NCBI RefSeq assembly: GCF_013387465.1
Contig: NZ_VYGV01000016.1
Location: 476,436 to 540,435 of the forward strand
From: Hydrogenophaga aromaticivorans
GTDB lineage: Bacteria; Pseudomonadota; Gammaproteobacteria; Burkholderiales; Burkholderiaceae_C
DNA length: 64,000 bases
Reading direction: 5' to 3'
Shown: piece by piece, positions 48,571 through 57,999 of the stretch
Numbering within the stretch: position 1 is the first letter of the stretch
Layout of the letters: each line of letters begins with the position of its first letter
Program-made: the position numbers and the translations under genes
The notes under the pieces: model-generated
What the model was told of the DNA's origin: nothing
Database searches by the model: none
Seen by the model: the letters and a program-made list of their open reading frames with translations, nothing else

Positions 48571-50957
48571 GGGGCCTCGGCGGGGTCCGGTGTGGCGACG
48601 CTGCCTTGCAAGGTCTGCTGGCGCGCGACCTCGCGGTAGAGCTGGTCGCGCCCGCTTTCGTAGGGGCGCGGCCATTCAATGGCGCGGGTCTGCAGTTTGG
48701 CCGCTTCGTGCAGCGTCCAGGCCGGGTCGGCCAGGTGGGCCCGGGCCACGGCGCAGAGGTCGGCGCGGCCGGCGCCGATGATGCTGTTGGCGTGGTCGGC
48801 CTCGGTGATGGCGCCCACGGCCATGGTCAGGATGCCGGCTTCGTTGCGCACGCGGTCGGCGAACGGTGTCTGGTACATGCGGCCATAGACCGGTTTGGCC
48901 TGGCGCGTGGTCTGACCCGAAGACACGTCGATCACGTCGCAGCCGGCGGCCTTGAACAGCCGGGCCATGGCCACCGCGTCGTCGGGCGTGTTGCCGCCGG
49001 GTGCCCAGTCGTGTGCCGAGATCCGCACGCTCATGGGTTTGTCGGCCGGCCACACCGCGCGCATGGCGGCAAACACCTCCAGCGGGTAGCGGCAGCGGTT
49101 GTCCAGCGAGCCACCGTAGTCGTCGGTGCGCTCATTGGTTAGCGGGCAGATGAAGGCCGAGAGCAGGTAGCCGTGGGCGCAGTGCAGTTCGAGCCAGTCG
49201 AAACCCGCGGCGGCGGCGCGCCGGGTGGACTCGACAAAGGCCGCCGTCATGGCGTCCATGTCGGCGCGGGTCATGGCGCGCGGCACCTGGTTCTGCGGAC
49301 CGTAGGGCAGGGCGCTGGCCGAGAGCAGAGGCCAGTTGCCGGCGGGCAGCGGTTCGTCGATCTGTTCCCAGCCGAGCTGGGTCGAACCCTTGGCACCGCT
49401 GTGGCCGAGCTGGAGGCCGATCTTTGCGCTGCTGCGGGTGTGCACGAAATCCGCGATGCGCGCGAAGGCCGCCTGTTGTTCGTCGTTCCACAGGCCGGGG
49501 CAACCCGGGGTGATGCGGCCTTCGGGCGTGGGACTGGTCATTTCCACCATCACCAGGGCCGCGCCGCCCATGGCGCGCGCGCCCAGGTGCACCAGGTGGT
49601 AGTCGCCCGCCACGCCGTCGGTTGCACTGTATTGCGCCATGGGCGAGACGACGATGCGGTTCTTGAGCGTCAGTCCGCGCACGGTCAGCGGCAGCAGCAT
49701 GGGTGGCGTGGGATGGCGGCCGACGGTGGCACCAGGCCGGGCCTGGTGCTCCAGCCAGGCTTCATAACCTTCGAGCCACTGCGGATCGCGCAGGCGCAGG
49801 TTTTCGTGGCTGATGCGCTGGCTGCGCGTGAGCAGCGAGTAGGCGAACTGCTGGATGTCCATGCCGGTGTAGCGGTCCACGTTCTCAAACCACTCGGTGG
49901 AGTTGCGCGCGGCGTTCTGGATCTTCAGCACCTCCACGCTGCGGCGTGCCTCGTAGCCTTTCAGCACTTCCTCCATCGATTCGCTGCGCCCAGCCGCATC
50001 GCGGAATTCGTCGGCCAGGTCGATCGCGTCTTCCAGCGCGAGCTTGGTGCCGCTGCCGATGGAGAAGTGGGCCGTGTGGGCCGCGTCGCCCATGAGCACG
50101 ATGGGCGTGGGCTTGCCGGCAATGTCCTGCCAGTGCACCCAGGTCTGGCAGATCACGCGCGGAAAGCGGATCCAGTTGGCCGAGCCGCGCAGGTGTTTGG
50201 CGTTGCTGATGAGGGGGTTGCCATCGAGGTATCTCGCGAACAGCTTTTCGCAGAAAGCCACACCTTCCTCCTGACTCATGTGTTCAAGGCCGTGGGTTTG
50301 CCACACATCTTCCGGCGTTTCGACGATGAAGGTCGAGGTTTGATCGTCAAACTTGTAGGCGTGGGCCTGAAACCAGCCGTGTTCGGTCTGTTCGAATGCA
50401 AACGTGAAGGCGTCAAAGGTCTTCTGGGTGCCGAGCCAGACGAAGCGGCATTTGCGCGTGTCGATGTCGGGCTGGTAAGTGTTTTCGTAGCGCGTGCGGA
50501 TGCGGCTGTTGAGGCCGTCGCTGGCGATCACGAGGTCGGCGTTGTACTGCTGAGCGAGCGCCTGGTCGTCGGTTACGTCGGTTTCGAACACCAGATCCAC
50601 ACCCAGCGCCAGGCAACGTTCCTGCAGGATGTTGAGCAGGCGCTTGCGGCCGATGCCGATGAAGCCATGACCGGTGGAGCGCACGCTGCGGTCTTTGTAG
50701 AAGACTTCGATGTCGTCCCAGTGGTTGAAGGCGTCGGCCATCTGCTGCGCCGACTCCGGGTCGGCGCGCTTCAGGTTCTGCAGCGTCTGGTCAGAAAACA
50801 CCACCCCCCAGCCAAAGGTGTCGAACGGCCGGTTGCGCTCGACCACCGTGACCTGCAGGTCCGGGTAGCGGCGCTTCATGAGCAGGCCGAAATAGAGGCC
50901 CGCCGGGCCGCCGCCGATGCACAGGATGCGCCGCAGCGCTGGAAGTGGGGTGTTCAT
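48567..50957 (-). CDS. Fused aromatic-CoA monooxygenase/OYE-type oxidoreductase (2-aminobenzoyl-CoA or salicylyl-CoA type)
   Basis: A 796-residue bifunctional flavoprotein. Residues 1-400 are a flavin monooxygenase: Rossmann [32 protein letters not shown], and the GD motif [19 protein letters not shown]. Residues from about 420 are an old-yellow-enzyme FMN reductase: [47 protein letters not shown]. This fusion matches 2-aminobenzoyl-CoA monooxygenase/reductase of Azoarcus evansii and proteins annotated as salicylyl-CoA 5-hydroxylase. It would hydroxylate and, with the second half, dearomatise the CoA ester. First gene of the operon. Confidence 0.9.
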   Translation of the reverse strand: MNTPLPALRRILCIGGGPAGLYFGLLMKRRYPDLQVTVVERNRPFDTFGWGVVFSDQTLQNLKRADPESAQQMADAFNHWDDIEVFYKDRSVRSTGHGFIGIGRKRLLNILQERCLALGVDLVFETDVTDDQALAQQYNADLVIASDGLNSRIRTRYENTYQPDIDTRKCRFVWLGTQKTFDAFTFAFEQTEHGWFQAHAYKFDDQTSTFIVETPEDVWQTHGLEHMSQEEGVAFCEKLFARYLDGNPLISNAKHLRGSANWIRFPRVICQTWVHWQDIAGKPTPIVLMGDAAHTAHFSIGSGTKLALEDAIDLADEFRDAAGRSESMEEVLKGYEARRSVEVLKIQNAARNSTEWFENVDRYTGMDIQQFAYSLLTRSQRISHENLRLRDPQWLEGYEAWLEHQARPGATVGRHPTPPMLLPLTVRGLTLKNRIVVSPMAQYSATDGVAGDYHLVHLGARAMGGAALVMVEMTSPTPEGRITPGCPGLWNDEQQAAFARIADFVHTRSSAKIGLQLGHSGAKGSTQLGWEQIDEPLPAGNWPLLSASALPYGPQNQVPRAMTRADMDAMTAAFVESTRRAAAAGFDWLELHCAHGYLLSAFICPLTNERTDDYGGSLDNRCRYPLEVFAAMRAVWPADKPMSVRISAHDWAPGGNTPDDAVAMARLFKAAGCDVIDVSSGQTTRQAKPVYGRMYQTPFADRVRNEAGILTMAVGAITEADHANSIIGAGRADLCAVARAHLADPAWTLHEAAKLQTRAIEWPRPYESGRDQLYREVARQQTLQGSVATPDPAEAP

Positions 50958-50960
50958 GCC

Positions 50961-50987
50961 TAATTAGTTTAGGCCTGAATTAAATTC
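50961..50987. promoter_or_regulatory. AT-rich palindrome upstream of the aromatic-CoA operon
   Basis: TAATT (50961-50965) and AATTA (50978-50982) are inverted, with a second perfect dyad GAATT-A-AATTC at 50977-50987. It lies 4-30 bases upstream of the monooxygenase start in an unusually AT-rich patch. It is a plausible MarR operator covering the promoter or leader. Confidence 0.45.
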
Positions 50988-51080
50988 ATCCAATCGGGAA
51001 AACCCGCATGCTGTTGACCCAAACGGTGGTCCGGCTGGGCGGTTGGTGCAAGAATGAACCATCAACCCAAGGAGGCAATC

Positions 51081-51407
51081 ATGTCCCTGTACCGCTTTAA
51101 ATCACGTGAAACCGGCGATCTCGTCATGCTGCAACCGCATGGCAAACGCATCCTGGAAATCCTGGGCAAAGACCCTTCGGGCCCCGGCATCGTGCAGCCC
51201 GATCAGATGGCCGCGGCGGTCCGGGCGCTGCAGGACGCGATCGTGGCCGAAGAGGCCGAGCACAAGCGGCTGAAGGAAGAAGCCGCTGCGCAGGGTGAGG
51301 TGCCACCGGAATTCGAGACGGTGAGCCTGCGCATGCGCAGCGCACCGTTTATCGAGATGCTCAAGCGCTGCGAGCAGGCGAAGGTGGACATCGTCTGGGG
51401 GGTGTGA
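51081..51407 (+). CDS. DUF1840-type small conserved protein
   Basis: A 108-residue protein (MSLYRFKSRETGDLVMLQPH, APFIEMLKRCEQAKVDIVWG) matching the DUF1840 pattern common in betaproteobacteria. Function unknown. It is soluble, with a helical charged middle (EEAEHKRLKEEAAAQGE). A consensus AAGGAGG ribosome site lies 6 bases before ATG 51081, indicating good expression. It is monocistronic; a type B repeat follows. Confidence 0.85.
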   Translation: MSLYRFKSRETGDLVMLQPHGKRILEILGKDPSGPGIVQPDQMAAAVRALQDAIVAEEAEHKRLKEEAAAQGEVPPEFETVSLRMRSAPFIEMLKRCEQAKVDIVWGV

Positions 51408-51413
51408 GGCTGT

Positions 51414-51491
51414 AGCCCCCCTGCGTCCCGCGCTTGGCAGCGCGGACCGGGGCTCCACCGCTGCGCGGGTCGCTGTCCCCCGAGGGGGCGG
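51414..51491 (+). repeat. Post-stop GC-rich inverted-repeat element, type B
   Basis: It starts 6 bases after the DUF1840 gene stop: AGCCCCCCTGCGTCCCGCGC, GCTTGGCAGC dyad, CTCCACCGCTGCGCGGGTCG, CCCCCGAGGGGG hairpin. It ends 1 base before the stop of the convergent Bug gene (51493), so it serves both transcripts. Confidence 0.8.
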
Positions 51492-51492
51492 G

Positions 51493-52512
51493 TCAGTCCA
51501 CCTTCGCGCCCGAGGCTTTGACCACCGCGGCCCATTTGTCGATCTCGGCATCGATCTGGCGGGCAAACGCTGGCGGCGTGTCGCCGCCGGGGATGGCCCC
51601 GAGCGACAGCAGGCGTTCTTTCACCGCAGGCAGGTTGAGCGCCTTTGATGTCTCCTGCTGCAGGCGGTTGACGATCTCGGGAGGTGTGCCCACGGGCGCG
51701 AGCAGGCCGAACCAGGAACTGGCTTCAAAACCTGGCAGGGCGCCGGCTTCGGCCACTGTGGGCAGCTCGGGCATGCTGTCCGAGCGCACCGCGCTGGTCA
51801 CCGCGAACGCCTTGAGGCTGCCCGATCTGATGTGGGGCATGGCCGAGGGCAGGTTGTCGAACATCACGTCCATCTGTCCCCCGATCAGGTCCTTCAGGGC
51901 CGGGCCGGACCCCCGGTAGGGGATGTGGGTCATGAAGATTCCCGTGCGCGCCTTGAACAGCTCGCCCGCGAGGTGGATGGAGGTGCCATTGCCGCTGGAC
52001 GCCATGTTGAGCTGGCCCGGGTGGGCTTTGGCGTAGCGCACGAAATCCGGCACCGACTGGATGCCCAGCTCCTGCGCTCTCTTTGAGTTCATGACCATCA
52101 CGTTGGGCACCCCGGCCACCAGGGTGATGGGTGCAAAGTCTTTTTGCGGATCGTAGGGCAGGCTGGCGTAGAGCGACTTGTTGATGCCGTGCGTGCCGAC
52201 GGTGCCCATGAGCAGGGTGTGGCCGTCGCCAGCCGACTTGGCCACGATTTCCGCGCCAATGTTGCCGCCAGCGCCACCCCGGTTGTCCACCACGAAGGGC
52301 TGCCCCAGGGCTTTGCTCAGCTCGGGTGCCAGGACGCGGGCGAGGATGTCGGTGGTTCCGCCCGGGGCAAAGGGCACCACGATGCGCACCGGCTTGGACG
52401 GCCACGCGCCCTGCGCGGCGACCAGGCCCGGCAGCACCAGCGCGGCGGCGCCCAGGGCCATCAGCAGTCGGCGTCGGGCACGGTGGGTGGGTTGTCGGGG
52501 GCTGGCGCGCAT
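51493..52512 (-). CDS. Tripartite tricarboxylate transporter substrate-binding protein (Bug family)
   Basis: A 339-residue periplasmic receptor with a twin-Arg-like, long signal region (about 1-34: [20 protein letters not shown]). Bug pattern: [59 protein letters not shown]. The ATG at 52512 has a CAGGAGA site. Its first 52 bases overlap the end of the 139-residue gene upstream, implying coupled translation. No membrane partners nearby; ligand unknown. Confidence 0.9.
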   Translation of the reverse strand: MRASPRQPTHRARRRLLMALGAAALVLPGLVAAQGAWPSKPVRIVVPFAPGGTTDILARVLAPELSKALGQPFVVDNRGGAGGNIGAEIVAKSAGDGHTLLMGTVGTHGINKSLYASLPYDPQKDFAPITLVAGVPNVMVMNSKRAQELGIQSVPDFVRYAKAHPGQLNMASSGNGTSIHLAGELFKARTGIFMTHIPYRGSGPALKDLIGGQMDVMFDNLPSAMPHIRSGSLKAFAVTSAVRSDSMPELPTVAEAGALPGFEASSWFGLLAPVGTPPEIVNRLQQETSKALNLPAVKERLLSLGAIPGGDTPPAFARQIDAEIDKWAAVVKASGAKVD

Positions 52513-52880
52513 GGGTGTCTCCTGAAGGTTGTCTGCAATTGCGGCCGCAGGGGCAGACCCGTCACGATGCCCAGCGCGCGTGCCGCTTCGTTGGCGTGGC
52601 TGACCACGCCGCAGGCCAGTGTAGAAGCGGCCTGTCCGATGCAGGCGCTCGTATGCGACACCGTGCAGGCGGCCAGCCCCTGGACCTGCAAGAGCGCCAG
52701 GCCGGCGACGCCCGCCGCGTCTTTGCCCACACCCGCGTCGTTGAACACCGACAGCAGCGGCCGCACGGCCAGCGCATAGCGGGCCGAACTCAAACCCCCA
52801 TGCGAACCACTCAAAGCAATGCAGCCCGCGTCGGCGGGCTGCAATTCGGTGATGGAGTCCACCACCCTCATCGGGATCAT
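52461..52880 (-). CDS. Conserved-looking protein of unknown function, coupled to a Bug receptor
   Basis: A 139-residue protein I do not recognise. Its composition and codon pattern look like genuine coding sequence rather than antisense. Gly-rich turns are SGSHGG (24-29) and FNDAGVGK (46-53), with Cys at 20, 72, 80 and 90 and the stretch [14 protein letters not shown]. The alternation of hydrophobic strands and Gly loops suggests a small alpha/beta fold. It starts at 52880 (MIPMRVVDS; 52871 also possible) and overlaps the downstream Bug gene by 52 bases, so the two are probably made together. It might handle the same ligand. Confidence 0.65.
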   Translation of the reverse strand: MIPMRVVDSITELQPADAGCIALSGSHGGLSSARYALAVRPLLSVFNDAGVGKDAAGVAGLALLQVQGLAACTVSHTSACIGQAASTLACGVVSHANEAARALGIVTGLPLRPQLQTTFRRHPCAPAPDNPPTVPDADC

Positions 52881-52928
52881 GCCGCCACCTCGTCTCTCCG
52901 GTGCGCGTGCCCTGACCCAGTGGATGCC

Positions 52929-52996
52929 GTGGAACCGGCTCTGCCGGGCCACAGGCATCGTCCCCTGGAGGGGACGGCGCAGAGCGCCGCAGGGGT
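52929..52996 (+). repeat. Post-stop GC-rich inverted-repeat element, type A
   Basis: It lies 9 bases from the stop of the minus-strand Bug gene at 53006. Plus strand: GGAACCGGCTCTGCCGGGCC hairpin, TCCCCTGGAGGGGA hairpin, CGCAGAGCGCCGCAGGGG. Same orientation rule as the others. Confidence 0.8.
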
Positions 52997-53005
52997 GACC
53001 AACGG

Positions 53006-53989
53006 TCAGTCGGCGAACTGGCCGGCGGCCTCGATGGCGGTCTTGAGCTTGGTGATCTCGCCGGCCACAAAGGCTTTGTGACCCGCCGGGGTCACGCGGG
53101 CGTCACTCACGACCATGGCACCCAGGTCCTGTTGCCGCTTGATGAACTCGGGATCTTTCAGGGCGGCCTGCAGCGCGTCGTTGAGCTTCTTGGTCACCTC
53201 GGGCGGCGTACCCTTCGGGGCGTACATGGCGTGCCAGATGGTCAGGTTGAAGCCTTTGAGGCCCATGTCCTGCAGCGACGGGTAGTCCTTGAGCAGCTTG
53301 TGACCCGACAGCGGCTTGGCCGTGGTGACGGCGAAGGCCTTGACGCGACCGGCTTCGATCTGGCTCGTGGTGTTGGTGGTCTGGTCGCACATCACGTCGA
53401 CCTGACCACCGATCAGATCGTTCATGGCCGGACCCGTGCCGCGGTAGGCAATGGTGGTCATGGACTTGTCCAGTTTCATCGCCGACTGCCACATCAGACC
53501 GCACAGATGCGAGGCGGATCCCAGACCCGCGTGGGCCAGGTTGAGCTTGCCGCCATTGGCCTTGATGTAGTTCTCGAAGTCGCGGTAGGTGTTGGCCGGC
53601 AGCTTGGGTGCGCCCAGCAGGGTCATGGGCACGTCGTTGATCATGCCGAGGTACTCGAAGTCTTCCAGCGGCTTGTAGGGCAGCTTGCGGTACAGGCCGG
53701 CAGTGGCGGCCATGCCGATGTGCCAGACCAGCAGGGTGTGACCATCGGGTGCGGCACGGGCCACCTTGGCTGCACCGATCGTGCCACCGGCGCCGGCCGC
53801 GTTTTCAACCACCACCGTGGCGCCGCCCAGGGGCTTGCGCAGGGCTTCGGCGAGCTGGCGAGCGACCAGATCGGTCGGGCCGCCAGCCGCGAAAGGCACC
53901 ACCAGCGTGATGGGCTTGCTGGGGAAAGCTTGGGCGAACGCGCCGGCCGAAACCGCAGCGGTCAGGGCGAAGGCCAGGATCTGTTTCAT
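53006..53989 (-). CDS. Tripartite tricarboxylate transporter substrate-binding protein (Bug family)
   Basis: A 327-residue periplasmic receptor; signal peptide 1-20 ([19 protein letters not shown]). Bug pattern: [63 protein letters not shown] 53989 follows CATGGAGTTCAC, a modest ribosome site. It is the first of three minus-strand genes (with the 139-residue protein and a second Bug receptor). No TctAB partner here. Confidence 0.92.
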   Translation of the reverse strand: MKQILAFALTAAVSAGAFAQAFPSKPITLVVPFAAGGPTDLVARQLAEALRKPLGGATVVVENAAGAGGTIGAAKVARAAPDGHTLLVWHIGMAATAGLYRKLPYKPLEDFEYLGMINDVPMTLLGAPKLPANTYRDFENYIKANGGKLNLAHAGLGSASHLCGLMWQSAMKLDKSMTTIAYRGTGPAMNDLIGGQVDVMCDQTTNTTSQIEAGRVKAFAVTTAKPLSGHKLLKDYPSLQDMGLKGFNLTIWHAMYAPKGTPPEVTKKLNDALQAALKDPEFIKRQQDLGAMVVSDARVTPAGHKAFVAGEITKLKTAIEAAGQFAD

Positions 53990-54105
53990 GTGAACTCCAT
54001 GGGGGTTGAACAACGCGTTCATGGTAGCCCGGCCCTCTGGTGGAAAAATCGCGGAAATTACTTAGCCAACTACACGGGGTAAACCCTTTGCCGCGGGGCC
54101 GCGGC

Positions 54106-55353
54106 TCATTGGTAGCTGCGCGCGTCCTCGATCACTTTGCCGTCGTTGGGCAGGCTGCCCGGTCGCACCACCTGCACCTGACCACGCAACTTGGTCACCT
54201 CGCGGATGGCGGTTTCCAGTTGTTCGCGCAGGCCGTCGTTCACCTCCACCGCTTCGACCTGCAGACACATCTGGTCGTTGGCCATTTCACCGCTGACCAC
54301 CAGCCGGGCCTTCTGCACCTGCGGAAAGCGGCGCGTGATCTCGGCCACCTGCGAGGGGTGCACAAACATGCCCTTGATCTTGGTGGTCTGGTCGGCGCGG
54401 CCCATCCAGCCCTTGATGCGTGGGGCGGTGCGGCCGGTGGGGCAGGTGCCGCTCAGGATCGCCGACAGGTCACCGGTGCCAAAACGGATCAATGGGTAGG
54501 CCGGGTTGAGCGAAGTCACCACCAGTTCGCCCACCTCGCCATCGGCCACAGGCGTGCCGGTGCCCGGGCGCACGATCTCCACGATCACGCCTTCATCGAG
54601 CACCAGGCCTTCGCGCGCGGTGGTCTCGTAGGCCACCAGACCGAGGTCGGCGGTGGCGTAGGTCTGGTACACCTCCACGCCGCGTTCCTTGAACCAGGCG
54701 GTCAGGCTCGGCGGGCAAGCCTCGCCGCCGACCGAGGCCTTGGTCAGACTGGGCAGCGGAATGCCGGCCTCGGCAGCTTTCTCCAGCAGGATGCGCAGGA
54801 AGCTCGGTGTGCCGGTGTAGGCATCGGGCTTGAGGTCCACCATCGCTTCGAGCTGCTGCTCGGTCTGGCCGGTGCCGGCCGGGAACACGGTGCAGCCCAC
54901 CGCGTGCGCGCCCGACTCCAGGATGAACGCGCCCGGCGTCATGTGGTAGCTGAAGCTGTTGTGCACCAGCTCGCCAGAGCGAAAGCCCGCGGCGAACAGG
55001 GCGCGGCCGGCGCGCCAGTAATCCCGGGTGGCGCCTTCGGGTTCGTAGATCGGACCCGGCGACGCGAAGACCCGCGACATGGCCGGGCCCCGCACCAGCG
55101 CCGAGAAGCCACCAAAAACGTCGTGCTGCCGCTTGGCCTTCTGGCGCTCCAGCAGCTCGCTCTTGCGCGTGACCGGAATGCGGGTCAGCGCGGCGCGGCT
55201 GTTGATGGCCGAGACGTCGATGTCGCGCAGGATGTCGGCGAAGGCCGCGCTGTTCTGTTTGGCGTGGGCCAGCTGACCGGGCAGTGCGGCCATCTGAGTG
55301 GCTTCGCGTTCAGCGGGCGATCGGGTTTCCAGTGCGTCGAAGAAGTCGGTCAT
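54106..55353 (-). CDS. Phenylacetate-CoA ligase-family adenylate-forming protein
   Basis: A 415-residue PaaK-family protein. Family features: DYWRAGRALFAAGFRSGELV, GEACPPSLTAWFKERGVEVY, PLIRFGTGDLSAI, and GRADQTTKIKGMFVHPSQVA near the C-terminal domain. The canonical Ser/Thr/Gly-rich phosphate loop (SSGTTG-type) is replaced by FASPGPIYEPEG, so ATP handling may differ. It is the last gene of the liv-type ABC operon and may activate the imported acid with CoA. Start 55353 (MTDFFDAL) follows TGGTTCTCGCT; an ATG four codons upstream is an alternative. Confidence 0.82.
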   Translation of the reverse strand: MTDFFDALETRSPAEREATQMAALPGQLAHAKQNSAAFADILRDIDVSAINSRAALTRIPVTRKSELLERQKAKRQHDVFGGFSALVRGPAMSRVFASPGPIYEPEGATRDYWRAGRALFAAGFRSGELVHNSFSYHMTPGAFILESGAHAVGCTVFPAGTGQTEQQLEAMVDLKPDAYTGTPSFLRILLEKAAEAGIPLPSLTKASVGGEACPPSLTAWFKERGVEVYQTYATADLGLVAYETTAREGLVLDEGVIVEIVRPGTGTPVADGEVGELVVTSLNPAYPLIRFGTGDLSAILSGTCPTGRTAPRIKGWMGRADQTTKIKGMFVHPSQVAEITRRFPQVQKARLVVSGEMANDQMCLQVEAVEVNDGLREQLETAIREVTKLRGQVQVVRPGSLPNDGKVIEDARSYQ

Positions 55354-55400
55354 AGCGAGAACCACAAAAGTGAGAGTGAGATGTCTTCAATTCAGAACGC

Positions 55401-55470
55401 GGTGGAACCGGCTTCGCCGGGCCACTCGCGTTGCCCCCTTGAGGGGGTGACGCCGCAGGCGGCGCGGGGG
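55401..55470 (+). repeat. Post-stop GC-rich inverted-repeat element, type A
   Basis: It lies 8 bases from the stop of the minus-strand ABC ATPase gene (55479). Plus strand: GGAACCGGCTTCGCCGGGCC hairpin, CCCCCTTGAGGGGG hairpin, GACGCCGCAGGCGGCGCGGG. It sits inside the operon, before the PaaK-like gene. Confidence 0.8.
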
Positions 55471-55478
55471 TGCTTCTT

Positions 55479-56288
55479 TTATGCCAGCCAACGCTTCCTG
55501 CGCTTGTAGCTCTTCACGTCTTTGAACGACTTGCGTTCGCCGCCGCCCATGCCGAGGTAGAACTCTTTGACGTCTTCGTTGTTGCGCAGGTCCGAGGCCA
55601 GGCCATCCATCACGATGCGGCCCGATTCCATGATGTAGCCGTAGTCGGCGTACTTCAGCGCCATGTTGGTGTTCTGCTCGGCCAGCAGGAAGGTGACCTT
55701 TTCCTTGGTGTTGAGGTCCTTCACGATCTCGAACACCTCTTCCACGATCTGCGGCGCCAGGCCCATGGACGGCTCGTCCAGCAGCACCACGCTGGGGTTG
55801 GCCATCAGCGCGCGGCCGATGGCGCACATCTGCTGCTCGCCGCCCGAGGTGTAGGCCGCCTGCGAGGTGCGGCGTGTCTTCAGGCGCGGGAAGTAGTTGT
55901 AGACCTTCTCCAGGTTGCGCGCGATCTCGGCCCGGTCGGTGCGCGTGTACGAGCCTGTCATCAGGTTTTCTTCGATGGTCAGGTGGGCAAAGCAGTGCCG
56001 CCCCTCCATCACCTGCACCACGCCGCGGTTCACCAGATCGGCGGGCGTGAGGTTTTCAATGCGTTCACCGCGCAGCTCGACGCTGCCCTTGGTGACCTCG
56101 CCGCGCTCGGCCTTGAGCAGGTTGGAGATGGCGCGCAGCGTGGTCGTCTTGCCCGCGCCGTTGCCGCCCAGCAGCGCCGCGATCTTGCCCTCGGGCACGT
56201 TGAGCGAGACGCCTTTCAACACGAGGATCACGTGGTTGTAGATGACCTCGATGCCGTTGACGTTGAGAACGATGTTGGGAGTCGTCAT
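55479..56288 (-). CDS. Branched-chain-type ABC transporter ATPase (LivF class)
   Basis: A 269-residue LivF-class ATPase. Walker A GGNGAGKTTTL, Q-loop VVQVMEGRHCF, signature TSGGEQQMCAIGRAL, Walker B VVLLDEPSMGL, switch region LLAEQNTNMAL. It partners with the LivG-class ATPase at 60 kb. ATG 56288 follows AAGGAACAC. The operon also holds receptor, two permeases and two CoA ligases, so an aromatic or fatty carboxylate is a likelier cargo than amino acids. Confidence 0.93.
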   Translation of the reverse strand: MTTPNIVLNVNGIEVIYNHVILVLKGVSLNVPEGKIAALLGGNGAGKTTTLRAISNLLKAERGEVTKGSVELRGERIENLTPADLVNRGVVQVMEGRHCFAHLTIEENLMTGSYTRTDRAEIARNLEKVYNYFPRLKTRRTSQAAYTSGGEQQMCAIGRALMANPSVVLLDEPSMGLAPQIVEEVFEIVKDLNTKEKVTFLLAEQNTNMALKYADYGYIMESGRIVMDGLASDLRNNEDVKEFYLGMGGGERKSFKDVKSYKRRKRWLA

Positions 56289-56408
56289 GGTGTGTTCCTT
56301 GGGAGCCATTCGAAAGACCGAGCGAGCCGGCCTTTCGGATGGCGGCTGGCGAACCAGCCGCGATCACGTTTCACACATCCGCCGCGAGCGCGGTCGCCCC
56401 AGCAAGGG

Positions 56409-56481
56409 ATGCCGCCGGGCCGGCTCTACCGGACGGCTGGCATCGCCCCCTTGAGGGGGTCGCGCGGAGCGCGGCGGGGGT
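56409..56481 (+). repeat. Post-stop GC-rich inverted-repeat element, type A
   Basis: It lies 4 bases from the stop of the minus-strand receptor gene (56486). Plus strand: GGGCCGGCTCTACCGGACGG, CCCCCTTGAGGGGG hairpin, CGCGCGGAGCGCGGCGGGGG. The middle hairpin is identical to that at 55.4 kb. Confidence 0.8.
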
Positions 56482-56485
56482 GGGC

Positions 56486-57817
56486 TCAGCTCTGGCAGTC
56501 CTGGCCCGTGCGCCGGGTCAGCTTCTTCTCGGCGGCGTACTTGTCGGCCGCGGCCTTGACCATGGGCTTGATGATCTGTTCATCGGCCTGGTACCAGTCG
56601 CTGCTGAACTGCCACTTGCTGCCGTCCCAGGTGTGGATGCGGGCCCAGTTGGCGCCCATGTGGTCCTGGCAGCTGGTGGACACCGGGCGCAGCACGCCCT
56701 TGAAGCCCAGCGCATCCAGCTTGGCCTGCGTCAGGTTCAGGTTCTCATAGCCCCAGCGAGCCTGCTCGCCGGTGATGACCTTGCCTTTGCCGTATTTCTC
56801 CTGGGCCTGGCGCACACCTTCGACGGCGAACATGGCGCTGAAGAGGCCGCGCATGTACAGCACGTCGCCCACTTCTTCCTTCGGACCGGTGCCCTGGCCC
56901 TTGGCGTGCAGCTTCTCCAGCACTTCCTTGACCACGGCCGAACCCTTCTCGGCGCCGTGTTGCATGGTGATGGCGTTGTAGCCCTTGGCGCCCATGCCCA
57001 CGTCCTTCACGTCGGGTTCGGCACCGGCCCACCACACACCGTAGATCTTCTCGCGCGGGTAGCCGGTGGCCTGGGCTTCCTTGAGCAGGGTGGAGTTCAT
57101 CACGCCCCAGCCCCAGTTGATGACGTAGTCGGGGCGGCTCTGGCGGATCTGCAGCCAGGTGGACTTCTGTTCCACACCCGGGTGGGTCACCGGCAGCAGG
57201 GTCAGCTTGTAGCCGTGCATGGCGGCACGTTCCTGCAGGATCGGAATCGCTTCCTTGCCGAACGGGCTGTCGTGGTAGACCAGCGCGATGTGCTTGCCCT
57301 TCAGGTTGGCGACGCCGCCGAGCTTCTTGGCGATGTCCTGGATGATCACGTCGCCCGCCACCCAGTAGGTGCCGGCCAGCGGGAAGTTCCACTTGAACAC
57401 GCCGCCGTCGGCCGACTCGCTGCGGCCGTAACCGGCGGTGATCAGCGGGATCTTGTCGTTGGGGGCCTTTTCGGTCAGCGCGAAGGTGATGCCGGTGGAC
57501 AGCGGCTGGAACACCGTGGCGCCCTTGCCCTTCAGGCGTTCGTAGCACTCCACGCCGCGGTCGGTGGCGTAGCCGGTTTCGCATTCTTCGTACGACAGCT
57601 TCACGCCGTTGACACCGCCGCGGGCGTTCACCAGCTTGAGGTAGTCCACATAGCCGTTGGCGAAGGGCACGCCGTTGGGCGCGTAGGCACCGGTGCGGTA
57701 CACCAGCACCGGGAAGAACTGCTCTTTGGCCTGGGCCATGGCAGTGGTGGAGACCAGCGCACCCGAGAGGGCGGCACAGGCCATGGTTACCGAGAGAGCC
57801 AGATTGCGCATTTTCAT
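56486..57817 (-). CDS. ABC transporter periplasmic receptor (LivJ/K class)
   Basis: A 443-residue type I periplasmic-binding protein (Peripla_BP_6 class) with a signal peptide (1-29, ending STTAMA). Segments: VLVYRTGAYAPNGVPFANGY, ERLKGKGATVFQPLSTGITF, HIALVYHDSPFGKEAIPIL. No lipobox is seen. The start at 57817 is set by TAGGAGAC, 8 bases upstream. It delivers substrate to the LivHM-class permeases encoded in the same operon. The ligand is unknown; carboxylates are plausible given the CoA ligases. Confidence 0.92.
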   Translation of the reverse strand: MKMRNLALSVTMACAALSGALVSTTAMAQAKEQFFPVLVYRTGAYAPNGVPFANGYVDYLKLVNARGGVNGVKLSYEECETGYATDRGVECYERLKGKGATVFQPLSTGITFALTEKAPNDKIPLITAGYGRSESADGGVFKWNFPLAGTYWVAGDVIIQDIAKKLGGVANLKGKHIALVYHDSPFGKEAIPILQERAAMHGYKLTLLPVTHPGVEQKSTWLQIRQSRPDYVINWGWGVMNSTLLKEAQATGYPREKIYGVWWAGAEPDVKDVGMGAKGYNAITMQHGAEKGSAVVKEVLEKLHAKGQGTGPKEEVGDVLYMRGLFSAMFAVEGVRQAQEKYGKGKVITGEQARWGYENLNLTQAKLDALGFKGVLRPVSTSCQDHMGANWARIHTWDGSKWQFSSDWYQADEQIIKPMVKAAADKYAAEKKLTRRTGQDCQS

Positions 57818-57920
57818 CACTTGTCTCCTAAAGGAACGTTCAAACAACACACACACAGAAAAAACCGACGGTCAGCAAACAAGGACTTCACCGGAGCGCG
57901 TGTCCTCGCCAGAGCGCCCG

Positions 57921-57990
57921 TGGAACCGGCTTTGCCGGGCCACAGGGAGCGTCCCCCTTCCAGGGGGAAGACGCGAAGCGGCGCAGGGGG
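57921..57990 (+). repeat. Post-stop GC-rich inverted-repeat element, type A
   Basis: It lies 9 bases from the stop of the minus-strand LivM-class gene (58000). Plus strand: GGAACCGGCTTTGCCGGGCC, CCCCCTTCCAGGGGG hairpin, AAGACGCGAAGCGGCGCAGG. It is the most regular type A copy and a good reference sequence for the family. Confidence 0.85.
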
Positions 57991-57999
57991 TGGTCATAC

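Noticed and set aside
52512..53070. Extension of the Bug receptor frame upstream of 52512
   Set aside because: It lies out of frame across the 139-residue gene and the repeat; the signal peptide starts at 52512.
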